Positions 41,701 through 56,700 of a DNA stretch of 64,000 nucleotides are shown here, piece by piece. How positions within the stretch are numbered: the first letter of the stretch is position 1; each line of letters begins with the position of its first letter. The notes under the pieces are model-generated. The model was not told the origin of the DNA. It searched no databases and worked only from the letters and a program-made list of their open reading frames with translations. Where the stretch lies: contig CM031873.1 in the NCBI GenBank assembly GCA_018697195.1, forward strand, positions 4,465,063 to 4,529,062. Reading direction: 5' to 3'. A program made the position numbers and the translations under genes. Origin of the DNA: Certhia americana. Lineage: Eukaryota; Chordata; Aves; Passeriformes; Certhiidae.

Positions 41701-44700
41701 GAAGGCCTTCAGCCAGCCAGGCCTCCGGAGTTGCCTGTGCCTGCCTTTGGGAGTGAGGGCTTGGTGTGATGCTGTGATACACAGGCAGTACTGATGTATG
41801 TGTAGGGCCCATTGCAGGACCCCAGGTTTGTCCTAAAGAGTCCAGGTGCAGCTTTAAAAAGGTTTTTAGTAGTCTTTTTTGTAAGGTCCAGAATATGATT
41901 TAGTTTGGATGACTCTCTTAGCTCATTCAACTTTGCTTTGGAAACAGATTCAAACTACCAGAACTCCTCAGACTTAAGCTGGTGGCTGATAAACTCATTA
42001 CCTGGAAATTATCTGATGTTATCTCCAAAAGGCTCTTCATGAATTCAGCTCTGCTTCATCCCATACAGACCTTCTGTTCTTTTCCACCCTTCACTCCTGT
42101 AATTTCCTGACCTCCAGATATAGGGTCGTGGTTCTAATGCAAGGTCACAGGAGGAGTTTCTGGAGATGCTCAAAGTCTGTGTTTTCCCTCTGTCCATTCA
42201 CAGCCACTCTGAGCCCTCCCTGCTGGGATCCCAGATCACCAGCATGTGCCCTTCAGATGTTAATCCTAGCTAGTGACTCTGCAACTTATTTACAACTGGG
42301 GCATGAAAACAGCCTTAAAAATCTTCCATCTTCGAACCTGGCGAGGTGTTGGCCATCTGGAAGTGCAGTGATGCAGTGTGAGTACATTGGGCAGGTGGAG
42401 AGGGATGGCAGGATCCTTTTTGGGGCCTTGAGGAAATGCTGGCCACAGTGTCAAACTGGTTCTGTTGCAGCACACAAATTCCATGCCCATAAACTATTAA
42501 TAGTGGGTTTTACTGTGTGAGGAAGCTGTATCTAACTAACCCTGTTCTTGCATCTGACATTTCAGTCAGTCTCCCAGGAGGGTTCTTTGAAACCACCTGA
42601 TGTTTGTAGCTGTTAGAGACAGAAGAGAAAAGGCTTACTGGAATTTTTGCAGTTCTGCATAATACAGAACCAATTAATGTGTGACCTTTCTATCCTGTGA
42701 GTATCCATTGCAAGGTTAGGTACCCTTGGGTCAATTCCCCGTTTTACTTTGATTTGTTTGGCTCTTGTGATATAGACTCTGGGAAAATCATTAATATTTT
42801 ACTGCAAAAGTGGAATCCAGCGCAGTTCACAGCGTGGAAGTCTCAGGAGTACTAAATATTGTACACTGTTAGTGCTTTGTGTACTGTGTGCAGAGTGAAT
42901 TGGTAATTCAGGAGTAGAAAGTGGCCATCTGGGTTAAGCCATTTATTATAATTATTCCAAATGTAGGCAGGAGTGTTATTTTTAAAATGGACGAAGCCTG
43001 TCCTCAAGCAAGCAGTGTTTGTAATGTGCTCTCTTCCAGTGTGCTGCTATAGCTTAAAAAAACCCCAAACTAAATTAGTAATGCTTTTAGGACTAGTAAA
43101 CAAACTAATGTGCACTAAAAGCTTTAGAAGGAATCAATCAATGCCTGTGACAGGTTCTGAAATACCTGTGTGGGTGAGACATTTTGCTGCAGCTTTCTCA
43201 TGCAAGTTTATTTGCTGATGCGATGCAGCTCCAAAGTGCAGACTTTGGTAAAAAAGGGACTTCAGGCAATTTTATAAAGTTTCTTTTTCGGCTGGAGATT
43301 CTTTATTGAAGTTAAATAGCAGCAGCTTTGACAAATGCTTTTTGGTATGAGGTCTTGCTTTCCTATGGCAGCTGTCCTCAGCTCCTCTCCTCTCTTCAGA
43401 GGAAATACATTATTTTTAAATGTTCAACATCTGTGTTGGTGTGGGAAATAATTGGTGTTTGGAAAGCTAAAAGCCTCTCCTCCTTTGACTGTTTAATTGC
43501 TTGGGGGATTTCAAAGGCTCAGAAGGTGATGACACCTTCCTAAATGCTACTTAGGAAAACCCTGCCTCATTTTTTCCATTCTGCTGTTACCTCCCACCAT
43601 GTGCAGGGTCTTTGCCCAGAGGGACATGTGTTTAGGTCATCCTAAGTACAGGAGCTGATCATTTGAGCTGAAATCCTTGCACTTGCTTTTGAGGTTGACT
43701 TTTCTGGAACTAAGAGATGTGAGATGATGGCTCAGCCTCTGCATTTTCTGTAGCTCTCCGGAGTACTTGATCTGTAACTCAGCTCAGGCTCTACCCTGTG
43801 TAGCTGATGTGCCCTATTCCTGAGTCCTTTAGCACCTGTGGCAAGGTATGAGAATGTTAACTCCTAGGGGAAAAAAAAAGCCTGAAGGGAGACTTCATGG
43901 TAATGCTTTGGGCTTTTTTCCATTTGCATTTAGGCTGCTAAATAGAAATGTGCGTGTTTATGTCTGAATCGAAAATATTCTGCTAACTTGAATTTGTGAA
44001 GTTAAACAAAAGTGAGTTTCTCTTAATGCCCTGGGATTGGGATAGGGCTTTTTCTTTCTCAATGTTAAATGTTCCTGTGAAGGGAGCAGGAAACTTTGAG
44101 GGGTAATGATTGTTAGGGGTGACTGAAAATACTATGAACACCATGTAGTTTTGACAGTAAAGATGCTAGAGAATGCTGATTACTGTAATAGCTGCAGCAC
44201 TTTCAGACGTGCCTGAGTTTCAAGTTGACAGGTATCTTTTTAGCTTTAATGCTCTTTCTGGTGTGTGCTGACTGAATTTCAGAAGATCCTGTGCCTGTGG
44301 TGGTGCAGAGCACACACAGCCCAGCTTGGTGCAGTTGGAGACTTAGACTTGGATGTATTTCTGGATAGAAAATATCTCTTCCTGTGCATTTCAGGGTTAT
44401 TGTTACCTCTTGTGTGTGTATCACTGCATATCTGGCCTAAAGAAAGGGATGGAGTCATGTGTCTGCTGTGCTTTCTGCCCCATGTTTTGGGAGCACCTGG
44501 ACCAGGCCATGGAAAAGTAACAAGAGGAAATAGTGAACATTTACTGGGCTCAAATCTTCAGCATGTGGTGTAGATGGAAACAAATATGGTGGTGCTGGAT
44601 TTGATCACTATGTTGTATATATGCATGTGCAGGAGGAGTTCAGGGGAAGTACAGGTGATGTTATCTTTGTTTTCTGCCCTTAATTGTATTAGGGTTTAGA

Positions 44701-47700
44701 GCAACTTAATGGAGAGGCAGATCCACTAAGTACCTGCAGATGAAATTTCCTCCTCTCATAGAGTGACCTGTAGATCAAGGCCAAAACCATGAGTTGAGAG
44801 TGGGCAGATTCAAAGACTTAAGAAATCTGTGCCTCTCTGTATGTGTTTTGGTTTGCTTTTTAAAGAAATGGCATCACTTTTATGCTTTGTTAAGCCTTCT
44901 CCATCAGTCAGGTGCAGGTTGTACCAGAGAAGCTGTGACTGAAGGGAGCTGCAGTTCAGTTCAGGTTACTGGGGAGACTTAAGCTAAATAGCATTGATGC
45001 TTCTGTGCTGTGTGATAAGAGTGTGCACCGTGTACCTGCTGGTCTAAAATATAATAAATTAATAGTTAGCATGTGGAAGTGGTGTCTTAGACCATCTCAA
45101 TGAGCCTCTGTATTTTTGGTGGGGTTTTGGATTTGTTTGGTGTGTTAGCTGCTGGCACGGTGTATGAGGTTGCTTGGATATACAAAGTGGAAGCTAAGAT
45201 ACAAAATGCTTTTTATGCACATATGCTGAGATCCTGAAAGTGGGACACATCAAGCTACACCATAAATAACCTGTCCAGTTTTTCAAAGGGTTTGAACAAC
45301 CAGCTCCCTGATGATGTATGTTGGATGCTCAATGTAGGTAGGCTTCTTTGGGATTGCAAAGCTGGGGTTTTTTCCATGCTTTTGCCATTGTCTTCAAAAT
45401 CATGACCTCTGTTTCTTTCCTCAACAGCTGGTTCTGCTGCTCTCTGTGAAGGCTGTTGGTAGGAGGTGAGACCAAGGACTGGCAGCAGAGCAGGCCAGGA
45501 GAGGACAGGAGCACTTGGTGTCTTACTGTAGCTTCCAGGCCAGGAAAAATTAAATTCACAGGAGTACATTAGGAACAAGGAAACCATGCCCAGCTTGCAT
45601 TTGCAGTGGTATCACTTCACAGCCTCTGGTTACAGCCTCTGGAGTTGAAGAGGAAACTGCATCGCCATACCCTTGGTCTGTTGAGCAGCATTGGTTTTGT
45701 ACAATAAAACTGCAGCAGTGGTACCATGTGGTTCTGTATTCAGCACACATCAGACACAGTCTGTGGTTTGCTCTCACTGCTGCCTGTAAAACCTTTAGCT
45801 TTTCTGCTTGTACTTGGAGACAGCCAAGTAAAGAGGGCTATTTAATCACCAGCTGAAAAGATGAGGAGCTTAAGGCTTTTAACTATTTTTCTTAGCCCAG
45901 AGCTGGGAGTTCTGGTACCTTATTTCTGTGGAAGTGACTGGGTACAGTTGTCATTTGTCAGCGAATGATGAATCTTCTGCTTAGTAAAATACACTAATAC
46001 GGTGAGCTGGAATTAGTTCCATCATGGCTGATTTATTTTTTACCTACTTTTGAAAGGATATAACTTCTTTGAGAATAAAAGAACTTTGTGTATGAATCAT
46101 TTGGGTGTAAGAAATGGTGCTGCTTTTCTGCTGATAAAGAATACTTAGCAAATAAGTAGCACTTTTCATCTTCAAAGCGTTTTCTAGGCTCTGATGTGGC
46201 AGTGGGTGTTGGAAGGGTGACAAAACCTCTCCCCTCAGGTGACTCTGGGTAAGACAGCCAGCATTAGTGCTGCCAGGTGGTGTTTTCCTGTGCTCAGTAA
46301 TTTCTCTATTTGACCATTTCCAGGGTTCAAGAGCATGAGCTGGCTGCTGAGTGGAAAAACTTTTTGACATTCCTCAGTGCAGTTACAGCTAGAGATTTGT
46401 CTGGGAAAATCACTCTCAGGCAGAGCCACAAGACATTGGTTATTTGGCACATGTGTGAAATGGGATTCTTGGGAACTCATCACTTGGCATTGAGTAACTC
46501 AAGTTTGATTTGGTTTCACTTGTGAGGAACTGAGTAACCCAGTGTTTTAAAAGTTACTTTAGGTGCAAATCTAGTGAGCTGGGGGTTTTGCAAGGCTGGG
46601 TGATAAGTGTGGTCAGTGGAGAGCAGCTGAGATTAACTCTTAAGTTAGTTCATAGTGGTGTTTCTAGAATTAAGTAGATGTTTCTGACCTCTTGGCTCAA
46701 GATCTGAGAACTGGTCCTAGATGTCAGTCCTCAATGAAATTGTTGGCAGCAGCTATACTGAAACAGTTGGAGCTTGAGTAGTACTGATCACCAAGGAACC
46801 TTTGCATTTTCCTTTACCCTCGTGGCACTAAAATGGTTATTCTGCTTTACCTGCTGCCCATCCTGTGTCCCGTGCTGCCTCTGCCCTCACATCTTTGCTT
46901 TGCAGTATTTGGAGTGAGTGGGCATGGAGCACTGCTTAATATTTTTGTTGAGAGTTGATGAGATTTCCAGCAAGGCTCTACTTGTCCTTTGGCTTTGCCC
47001 TTCTGTCTACTTTTGAAGATGAAAGTTGGGGTTTTTTCCCTCTTGGAAGGTGGGTTATGTATCTAATCCAAGTGAATAAATCTCATGACTATTGCAAGTA
47101 ACATTTATGCTTCCATTCAGCCTCTGTGTCCAAGTTCCTTGAAACAACATTAGTCTTGAGACAAAACATCCAGCTATGTAATAACTCTAAATTTCAAAAA
47201 TGTGGCTAACTGGCTGGAAATGATATGTCATGAACTGCCTCTTCAGATTTGTTTTGTCCTTAGCACATTCAATTTCTGTCAGAAGTCTTTTCTCTGTCCC
47301 TGTGCTGCAGGTTGTTGAAGTTGCTCTGATTTCCCAAGCTGTAGTACAGCCTTGTCTTACTGAAGTGTCTGTGTGCTCAATTTAAAGCAGAAAGTGGGAG
47401 CAGGGAAGAAGAAGAAATCTCCATCCTTCGTTTAAAACTTGCTTTTGTGTTTCTTTAAGTCTGCAAACGTGGATGATTCATTTGCTTCCTGTAAGGGGTG
47501 GTATGGCCAACGTTTCAAGTGTAGTCCAAAGTTTGGGAAGCTCTTCCTCATTGCAGTAGTGCATAATCACACAACTTCCTCGACTGTGCATCTCTATACA
47601 TTCCTGAAATACAAGAAAGAAGAGAGCATCCTGTGGAATGTCACAGCAGGGAAGGTGACACTGTACAGGAAACTCCAGCATTCCTGGCTGCTTAGTTAGG

Positions 47701-50700
47701 AAGAAACTTCACAATGGCTTTCTTAATTCATTAACTGATATTTTTATCATCCTAATGTCAATCTTGTGAGATCTCACTTTGTGTTGAAATTGGACAAACA
47801 GATCCAGAGTGTGCCATTGACTCAGTAACTACTTTTTCACCCAGAACATCTGACCTGCATAGCTGATTCGGCTTTTTGATGCTTTTGACTCTGGGGCCAG
47901 AAACTTCCTCTGTTTAGTTTTGTGTGGTGGTGGGGATTGTGCTGGTACATGATGGAGAAAAATGTCATTTGGTTCACAAATGAAATCTGCCCTGTAATGA
48001 TAAAGCATAGTGCAGGGTGACTTTATTGTAACAAAAATGTGTGTTGGGCATGAACTCCCTGTGAACGCTCTAGACTGGTGCTGCTGCAGGCATCACTGCA
48101 GGAGCAGCCTGCTCTGTCTCTCAGAAGTTCTATTTAAGAGTTAACTCTTTGCTTTGATTCCTTGAATTAGGAACCTGTCCCAGTCTGGATGAGAAAAGTT
48201 GTAATTTCTAGCATAAACATGCAAACAGCTCACACCCATCTCCTCTAGTAAAAAGCAAATCTAACTCCTAAATAGCTGCTTGTCTTTATAAATATGCTAT
48301 TATGTGCTGAAGCACAATTGTTTTCTCCCTTTTCACCCTCAGACTGTATATCCCTAACTTCCTTCCCAGAGAAGCTCTTTCCCCACTATTCCTGCAACAA
48401 TTCCTTGTCCACACTTACTCCATCTCACACCATACTGTCTTCATCACAGTTGGCTCTGCCTGTCCTGAGCAGCCTCGAGTGCCTTGTTGAATGCTATTAG
48501 TGTTTCTTTCCTGAGCCCAAGCGTTAGATGAAAACAATTCCCACATCAAGCACTCTTTGTAATTTCACAGGAATATTATATGATCTGCTCTCGTGTTTCT
48601 TGTTCTGTTGTGGCACTTAGGGAGAATTTAATTTATGGAAAATAAATATCACCAATATGGTAATTGCTCTGGTTACTTCAGTGAATGTGTAAACTCTTTA
48701 GTTAGAAGAGGCTTTTGTTTTTTTTCAGTGTTGACACTCTGAACTTTGGAAGAAATCCAGGCTGAATTCCTGGCTTCCTCTTAATTGTGCTGTCTGTATT
48801 CTTTTTTCTATTCTCAGTAACATAATTTAGTACCAAATTGGCGTCCGTAGATACTGGTTTCCATGAAATCTATCTGCTTGTGCACAGTGGTTAAAATAAT
48901 AGCGATTCAAATTTCCTCTTATTTTAGTATCTGAATGCAGCCCGAGTGTGTTTTGCACTAATTCTGTGTACTCTGCAGCTTAATTGGCACTGGTGCAAAC
49001 ACACCAGAGTACTCACACCTCATGTCTCCCTCACAGGGATGCTTCATTTCTTTTGTTAGTGCCCCACGAAGTTTCTTTCTCTTGAGCCCTGGCACTCTGA
49101 TTAGCATATGTACAGCCATGCAGGGCAGCTCTGGAGGAAATGCTCTTATCTGAGAGCTCCCAAAGTGGAGCTGCAAAAGCAATTTTTTTTTTTTTCCCTT
49201 TAGTGCTTGCACCAGATTGGAAAATGGCAGTGCTGGAAACCCAGCCTGTTGGATTTGACAGTGTTTGACTTTGGCCATGGTCACTTGGGTAGAGAGGTCT
49301 CATCACCCACCCTACCTCTGACAGTAACCTTTGAGTGCACTTTACTGTCCTGGTGACTGACAACAACCTTAACTTTCTCATGGGGAAATCTCTTCTAATC
49401 TGGCAGTGATAAGTGCTTGCTGTCAGGAGAGCTGTGATGAGAAATGAAGGGACTGAAAAATCAGCTTTGAAGGTGGTGTTTGTAGGGCAGATTCCCATCT
49501 CTGTGCTCCTGTACTTGTGTCTCTGAATGAGTGTTGTGCTCTTGTACTGCTGAGGGGGCAACAAACTCAGGTGGAAAGTTCTGTTCCAGAACTGGGATCA
49601 TTGTGGCTGCTTGGTACTGTTTGTGCTAGCGAGCCACTCTGTAAAATCATTTATGAGCAACCTTAGAACTCTGCTTGTGTCTGCTTTCTGCTTCTTCTTA
49701 GTGCTGGAAGAATTTGTGATAGTGGCAGCAAGCTGAAGACCCCAGGAGCTGAGGAGTCCATGATACTTGTTCTGGAAAGCAGCCTAAGGAGTCTTTATGA
49801 AGTGCCAGTTGTTCTTGTTAGTGCTGCTAACTTAGCCCAACTTTAGCATAGTTCAGGTTGCCTGCCTCTGATCTGCAGTGCTGACAATGCTTGAATAAAG
49901 CCTTAAAACAAAAGATCAAGGATTAGAGGCAAAATGATATTCAGAGCATCATTGTCCAACCTGTGTATTCAACTGTGCATGGTAGAAAAGACAAAATTGC
50001 AAACTGTAGCTAGGGATAGCAGCAGGACAAAGCACTAAATCTAAAATGCTATTAAATAATTGGTAAGTTGGTTCCAATATTTCAACTAGAATCTTTGTCA
50101 TTTTTCTCTGAAACAATAAAGTCACACTAAGCAGAAATAAGTAGGGTAATATACAGAATTAGTAGCACATGAGAGGTTGGATGGTGATTTAGAACAATGC
50201 ATCATCAATTCTCTGAATACTGTACTATCACCCAGAGTCTTGGAACAGCTGGCAAGCTTCGTTTCATGGTGAGGACCTGGAGAGCATTCCCGGGCCAAGT
50301 CTTCAAATTCACTTCAAAAGTTCTTAAGTATTTGTTAGCTGGGCTCTTGACTCAGCTGGTTCCTGCTGTGCTGTAAGAGGATCAGGTACTGCTGCTGTAC
50401 ACAAAAGTTTGTTGTTGTAGCAGGGTGTTTTTTCATAACTCTTTCTTTGATTTTGATACCATTTGGCTGCTTCAGAGCTCCTGGAGTGTTCATGCCCTTT
50501 GATTAGGTTTAGTTTTCTCTCCATACCTGGAGAGACTCAAAGACCCTTTTTCTTCACATCTCTTCTCTTTGTTATTTTCATTGTTCTCTGGGAATTAACT
50601 TATCCAGGGCAATAGCATGTTCAGTGCACTACCCTGCTCTGGATGACTGGCAGGGCATCCATTTGCCCTCACAATATTCCAGTTTCTTCATCAGAAGAAT

Positions 50701-53700
50701 ATCACTCGATATTCTCAAAATGCTTAACTGGTTAATTATGACCTTCCAGCCTGGGAGTGTTGTGTCTGAACTGAGGAGTGATGTTGAGCTGAGCTTTTGG
50801 ATTTTCCTGCTAGTGAACAACGCTGGCACGTGAGTTAAAAGGGCATTCCCCACACACACTATATTGCTTTAGGGTGTATAAAATAAAGCAGGATTATCTG
50901 TGTTCTGAAGAAGAATAAAACAAAGATGTTTCTTCTGTTCTCATGGAAATGAGGCTCTGGGAGGAAGATTGCAAGGTTAGTATGTGCTGTGTGCATACCT
51001 GGTGTAGCTACTTAAGCTTAGTCTCATCCAAACAGTGCCTTTATCTCCTGCTTTCAAAAAAAACAGGCACCTGCCACGTTCAGCTACAGTGGGATTTAGC
51101 AAAGTGGCAAATCTTCATTAGAGGCCAGGAAGAGCTTTTAATCAGAAATGACAACATGCAGTCTGTGATTTACACCCAGGCCTCAAGTGATGGGTGAAAT
51201 CACCCTTCTCAACACCCACCTTGCTATAAATAGCTGTTTTCACTGGGGGCAGGTGCTACTGAAATGTCACTTGGGTGAAATCTGAGTGATTAAGTGTGTG
51301 TCTCAGAGCAGAGAGAGGCATTGTCTTCGGTGGATATATTGAAACTTGTGTGTCTCTGCCAAGAGATGTTGTAATGGTGAGATAGATATCGATCAGAGCT
51401 ACTCTTGGAAGTGTTTTGAAACTCTAATACTTCCTTGAATCATCTCAGTGCTCCATTCACAAAAGCCTCTGTTGTTAAAACGTTATGTTGCTCGATATGT
51501 CTTCGTTTTATCCCACCCTATTCTGCTACCATAAGGGATTTTTTTTTTCAGGAAACCCTATACTTTTCAAGTTCCCTACTTTTGTGCACATCACAAGGGG
51601 TTATTTTTCTCCCCATTGCTACAAAAAGAAGTGTTGTTTGCGTGCCCAGACAGTTGGTAACATCTGGCAGTCTGCTTTTTGGTCGAGTGTTAAGTATCTT
51701 CACAGTTCTGTTTTTATAATTGTCTTCTCAAAGAATGAGCCATGGTGACATTCCCAATGGAATATTTATCCCTCACATGCTGTCTCTGTACTGGTGTCGT
51801 GGGACTATACTTCTGACACTGAGGGTTCCTGCAAGAGAAAAATTAGTTTGTCTTGATCTATCCATTCAGCCCTGGAGTGTTTCTTGAACTTTGTGGAAGG
51901 GTCTGAGATGGGCACATGTGGTAGAAGAAAAGCAGAATTCAATTGCAAATTGCCATTATTACAATCACTTCCCAAGATGAACTCTACCAATCCTCACTTG
52001 GTCTTGAGATGAGAGCATCAGCTTCTTTTTAAACTTCATTGATGTCTTTTTTTAAGCTACTTTAGGAAAAACATCTTTGCTAGATGAAATAGATTTGTGA
52101 CTCTTGAATTACAGGCTTTGATTTTAAGCAGACTTCAGATCTTCTGGCTGTTGCAGTTCAAAAGGTGCATGACACTCAAATGCTTTAACACTGAGGCTTC
52201 TGAGCACCTGGCTGGAGAACTTGGATACCCAAAGCCCATGGAGGTAATCCCTGTGTTGCCCTGCTTTTGACTGTCAGGGAGGATTTTAGATCAGAAGCCT
52301 GTGGGTAATGGCCTTGAGGTGACAATGTAATCCTGAAAACGATCTGGAGCACAGCTGGAGTGGCAGATTGAAGCACTGATGGGCCAGAGTGTACCACACC
52401 TCTGTATAAAAGATTTCTACTAATTCTTATTTTTGTCTTACCATCTTAGCCTGGTCTGCTGACCAGACTGAAAGCTATAAGGAGCTCTGAATTTGGGGCT
52501 GAAGCAGCGTGTTGTACAGAGTAAGGGTGCCTGCTTGCAGCTGGGTTTGGGAGCTTTGTTGTATTTCCCAAAGTTTGGCACAGGGGAGGGAGAAGTTTTA
52601 GAGTAGATGAGATGCTGAAACAGCACCAGGAACCTGAGAAGTGCTGGTGCTGCAGTGAGGGGCTGGATGTCATAGAAATGGTGTCTGTGGTGCTGGGGCC
52701 TGCTGCAGAGACTCAGGTGTGTCCTGCTTTAGGGAGCCTGGGTTTGGATGTGGTCTGGCTGCCAGACCTGCCTCACCACTGTCTTACTGCAAAGTTCTCT
52801 TCACTGCTATTTCCCAGCCAGTGTCTCAGAGGAGCTGCCTGAAAAAAGGAAGGAGTTTATACCATGAAAAAGGAGAGGATGTGCTTGTTTCCTTCCAATT
52901 ACAGGGAACTTTAAGCCTGATATCTCCTTAGTTTGCTCTGTCTGGAGTGATAGGAACCAGAGAAAAATTCGTGAGATTTTCTTCTTCTGTGATTTTCTTA
53001 CCCCGCCCCTGGTGATCTCATCTCTGTTTAAATCTGAGACCTATTTCTGTGCGACATAATCCTTGTTGTTTTGTGGCAGCTTATTGTGTGCACATTCTTT
53101 GTGCATCTCCTGCTCTTAACTGCTTAGTGTGTACCAAAGCAGGAGTTATTTTTACTGCTGTCAGTGGTGTTGAGCTTTGCAGCACTGTATGTATCCAGGG
53201 GATGTTCTGCATCCACGGAGCAAGCAGCCTTCAGAGGGATCAGGGACTTGTACTGCTGCTGGTAATGGAGAGGGCAGAAAAATGATGATGCTCAGCTTGT
53301 AAAAAATGTTAGGTTTTTGAATGTCTAACGTTGATTTGGAATTGAAAAACATACCTGAAACACATTCCAATGGGGAGAATGCGCTGCTCAAATGTGTGTT
53401 TTCCAAAGGCTGTGACAGTGAGGTGTGTTATTCTGTCAGTGTTTTTTCCACCTTTTCTCACTTCCTATCGTCTTGTGATGCCCTCAGTGTGAGCTGTTGT
53501 CCCTGATGCCCTGCTGACAGACTGTGTCCGTGTCCCTGGTGTGCCATGGGGAAGCTCTGAGCAGCTCAGGCTGCAGCTCTGAGGAATTGGCCTGGCTCCC
53601 TGGATATGCTACCTCAGAGCAGCTTTACACAAATTCCTTCTCTTTTGAACTTTCTGTGTTTCATTTTTGGTTTCTTGGGGACTTTCTTTGGGTGAGTTGA

Positions 53701-56700
53701 GTGTGTGCGTTTTGTGGGGTTGGTTTTTGCTAGAGGCTGGATCTTGAAATAGTTTGAATTTCCCAGAACTTTTGGGACACAATGCTTAGGTGTAATCCTT
53801 ACATGTGAGTTGCTGCTTTTTTTGTGGGTTTTTTTGTATTTTAATGCAGCCCATGAGTCTGCTTGTCTCTGTTGCCTTCACCAATGGCTCACAGGCTCCT
53901 TTCCTGTGGAGACAACAGTTGAGCTTGCTGAGTCTGCCAAGCCACCTCCTGAATTTCTTCTGAAATCTCCTGAATCTTCTTCCTCAAATCTGATCTTGAC
54001 TGCAGTTTCTCCAGGAGACAAGCCCTTGTCCAAGCAGGTAAAGCAGCTGGCCAGGCTCACTGTAGGCACCTGGAAGCTTTGGTGCTCATTAGTTCCAGTG
54101 GTTTCTGGAGCAGAGGATGCCCATCAGATCAGGTTGCAAGTACTGCCTGCCATTATTTGAACCTGGATGGTTTTTTACCACTCTCTCATGGAGTTTCTGT
54201 GAGCTGTGCTATCTGAAGAGACATAAGCCCACTCCATCCATCCCTGCTGTACCCTGAAAATACGCTGGAGCTGATTGATGAGGCACATTCCCCCTGGAGA
54301 TGGGGCTCCTTTGAGCAAAGGAATGTAGGTCATGATTAAGTATATAAAATGAAAAAACACTCCATTGTAGTGGCAGCATTTCACCACAATTTAGTAAGGT
54401 CCTTGCACTAATAGAAAACCTGTTCTTATATATATGCTATTTAATATGACTCATTAAGCAAGCCTAATTAAATTGCAGCTTCAGCCTTACTGAATGACAT
54501 GCCACTTAAAATCCTTAAGGCTTTAGTGTTGGCATCCTGGCCAGTTCATCCTCCTGTGTGCCATGTTTTCCCTGTCCAAATCATAGTTCTGAGGTGTCAG
54601 AGCCCAAGGCCAGGGTGAAGGAGAGCAGTGAGGTTTGAGGCCCTGTTAAGTATCTGGCAGGATAAAGGTAACAGTGCATCCATGGCAGTCTGAGCCAGAC
54701 ACAGAGCTCTGGGGTAATGAGAAATGAATCCAAAGGCAGGATTTAAGTGGGATGGAAGCTGGCTGTGTGAGGGGAGCGAGGTGCTCTGGGGTCACTGCTT
54801 GACTCTGTTGCAAAGGTGTGTGTGTGTTGTAACATGCAGGAGACCACGTAATGCACACCTGATAAGGGATGCATCACCCAAAAAATTCTGACAGAAAGAT
54901 AAGGAGTGCCTGTCAGCAGCAAGCCTCAGGCTGACGGTTGTTAGGCAGATGTTCATGGTTGAGGACTTCTCAGTGAAGATTCTCCTGCATCAGGCGCTTT
55001 GTCCCTTTTGTATGTCCCTTTTGTAGTTTTTTCTGTACACTCAGCATAGTTTTCAATCTTGACAGTATCTTGAGTACACGAGTAGATACTTGAGTATATG
55101 CCGAGTGTTCACCTTTGCATGGAGAAGTGCCATTTCCTTGGTGTATTACTGTCCCCAGTTTAACAGTGCACCTGGGTTTTCACAGGTACCACATTCAACC
55201 CCAGTGCTGCTGCCTTTCAGTGGCTGATGGCACAGTACCCTGCATATGCCTGCAAAGCTGAGCAACCTTTTTTAAGTAAAAATCACTGTTGTAAGCATAG
55301 GAGTGTCCTGGCAGTGCCTTGTGTGACTTGGTTGGAGTTGCTGCTGGGGGTTACATCTCCTGTTCAGGAGCCTGCCACATCTGAGTAGTATAGTGTCAAT
55401 TAATGAGCAGGGGCAGTTTTAAGGGGAACTTAGTTTGTGTGTTTAATTAGGAATGACAAGCCATATAATGCAGCCTAAGGCTTAGCAACCCATGGATCCT
55501 TCCCAGAACACGGCTGGGGCTCAGCACCTCAGCAGTTCTGCTTACAGTTGTGCTATTGCTGTTCAATTCCTGCCATGTGACTTTGCAGCAACTCTGAAAT
55601 CTGCTGTCCAGTCATTCCTTTCCTCAGTCACAGGCCTGCAGCTTTGTCCCTGTTTCAAGGCTTTTCAGAGCAGTCCTTGCTGTGGCATTTTGTCACTGCT
55701 GGGTGAAGACAGAGTTCAGCTCACCTCAATTTTTCAGAAGAGGAAGAGGTAGAGCACTGCTCTAGCTGTCAGAGGAGCAGAGCCCTCTCAATCATCTTGC
55801 AAGAGTATTTTTATAGTGTTTGCAAATCTGCTCTACCTGTGTTTATGGCTCTGCTTCACTGGGGTTGTGATGAGCTGAAATCCTTCTCTTACAGCTGAAG
55901 TCATTAAAGCAAAGAACGTGTTATGTACATTATGTATGTACAGCACACGACAAAATCTGGTGTTACAGCAAAGTACTCGCTTACCTGCTGTATATGTGCC
56001 TAGCAATATATCCTCAAAAAAGGTAATTTTAGGAAGTAGGCATCAAGTGAATTACAGTTCCAGGAAATAATGGGGCTCGCTGTCACGGATAACAGACTTG
56101 GCTTAAGAAGGCAAAATTTATTTTGCGAAGGAGTCTATTGATTAGTTGTTCACCAGACTGTTTTTATTGTTTGATGTGTAGATGCAAAGGCATCCAGATG
56201 TACAAAACATGCACTTAGAGTCAAGCCACTGCAGGGACAGGGATCAGTGGCTTTGTAATGGATTAGCTTTATCATTTGTCCTTAGTATTTTTTCTTCTTG
56301 GTTAAGATATTTGCTGTTAGCACAAGGACAGTGCAAGACTCTGTATTGCATTTGTGCTAGGACCTGGTACCTTTCTGCTCTGAAAAGTGCTCTGGATGCT
56401 TTTTTTAGAGGGGAAAAAACAGCCTCTCAGTGCCTGGCCATGTGGCTGTTTGGAGGCAGAACTGCTGACTTTGGACAAGCAGGCTTTTACTGCTTTTTGC
56501 TTGTGGTGTCTGGAGTGAGCACTTATTCCTCCAAGGGTATCTCAGTAGAGCTGCTTATATCCAGGTAGGTTATACCTGAGAGAGTCCACAGGGGCAGTGA
56601 AGGTGCTTTAGATGAAAGGCCTTGGCTCATCTCAGACCTTAGGCTGAGCTGGCACATCTGAAGGAGGGGTGAGAAGGACAGGAGGGGAACAAATGCACTT

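Noticed and set aside
49031..49564. 177-codon minus frame in UBE2O intron 1
   Set aside because: Contains a lysine run from an intronic T tract and lacks any recognisable family features or good splice context.
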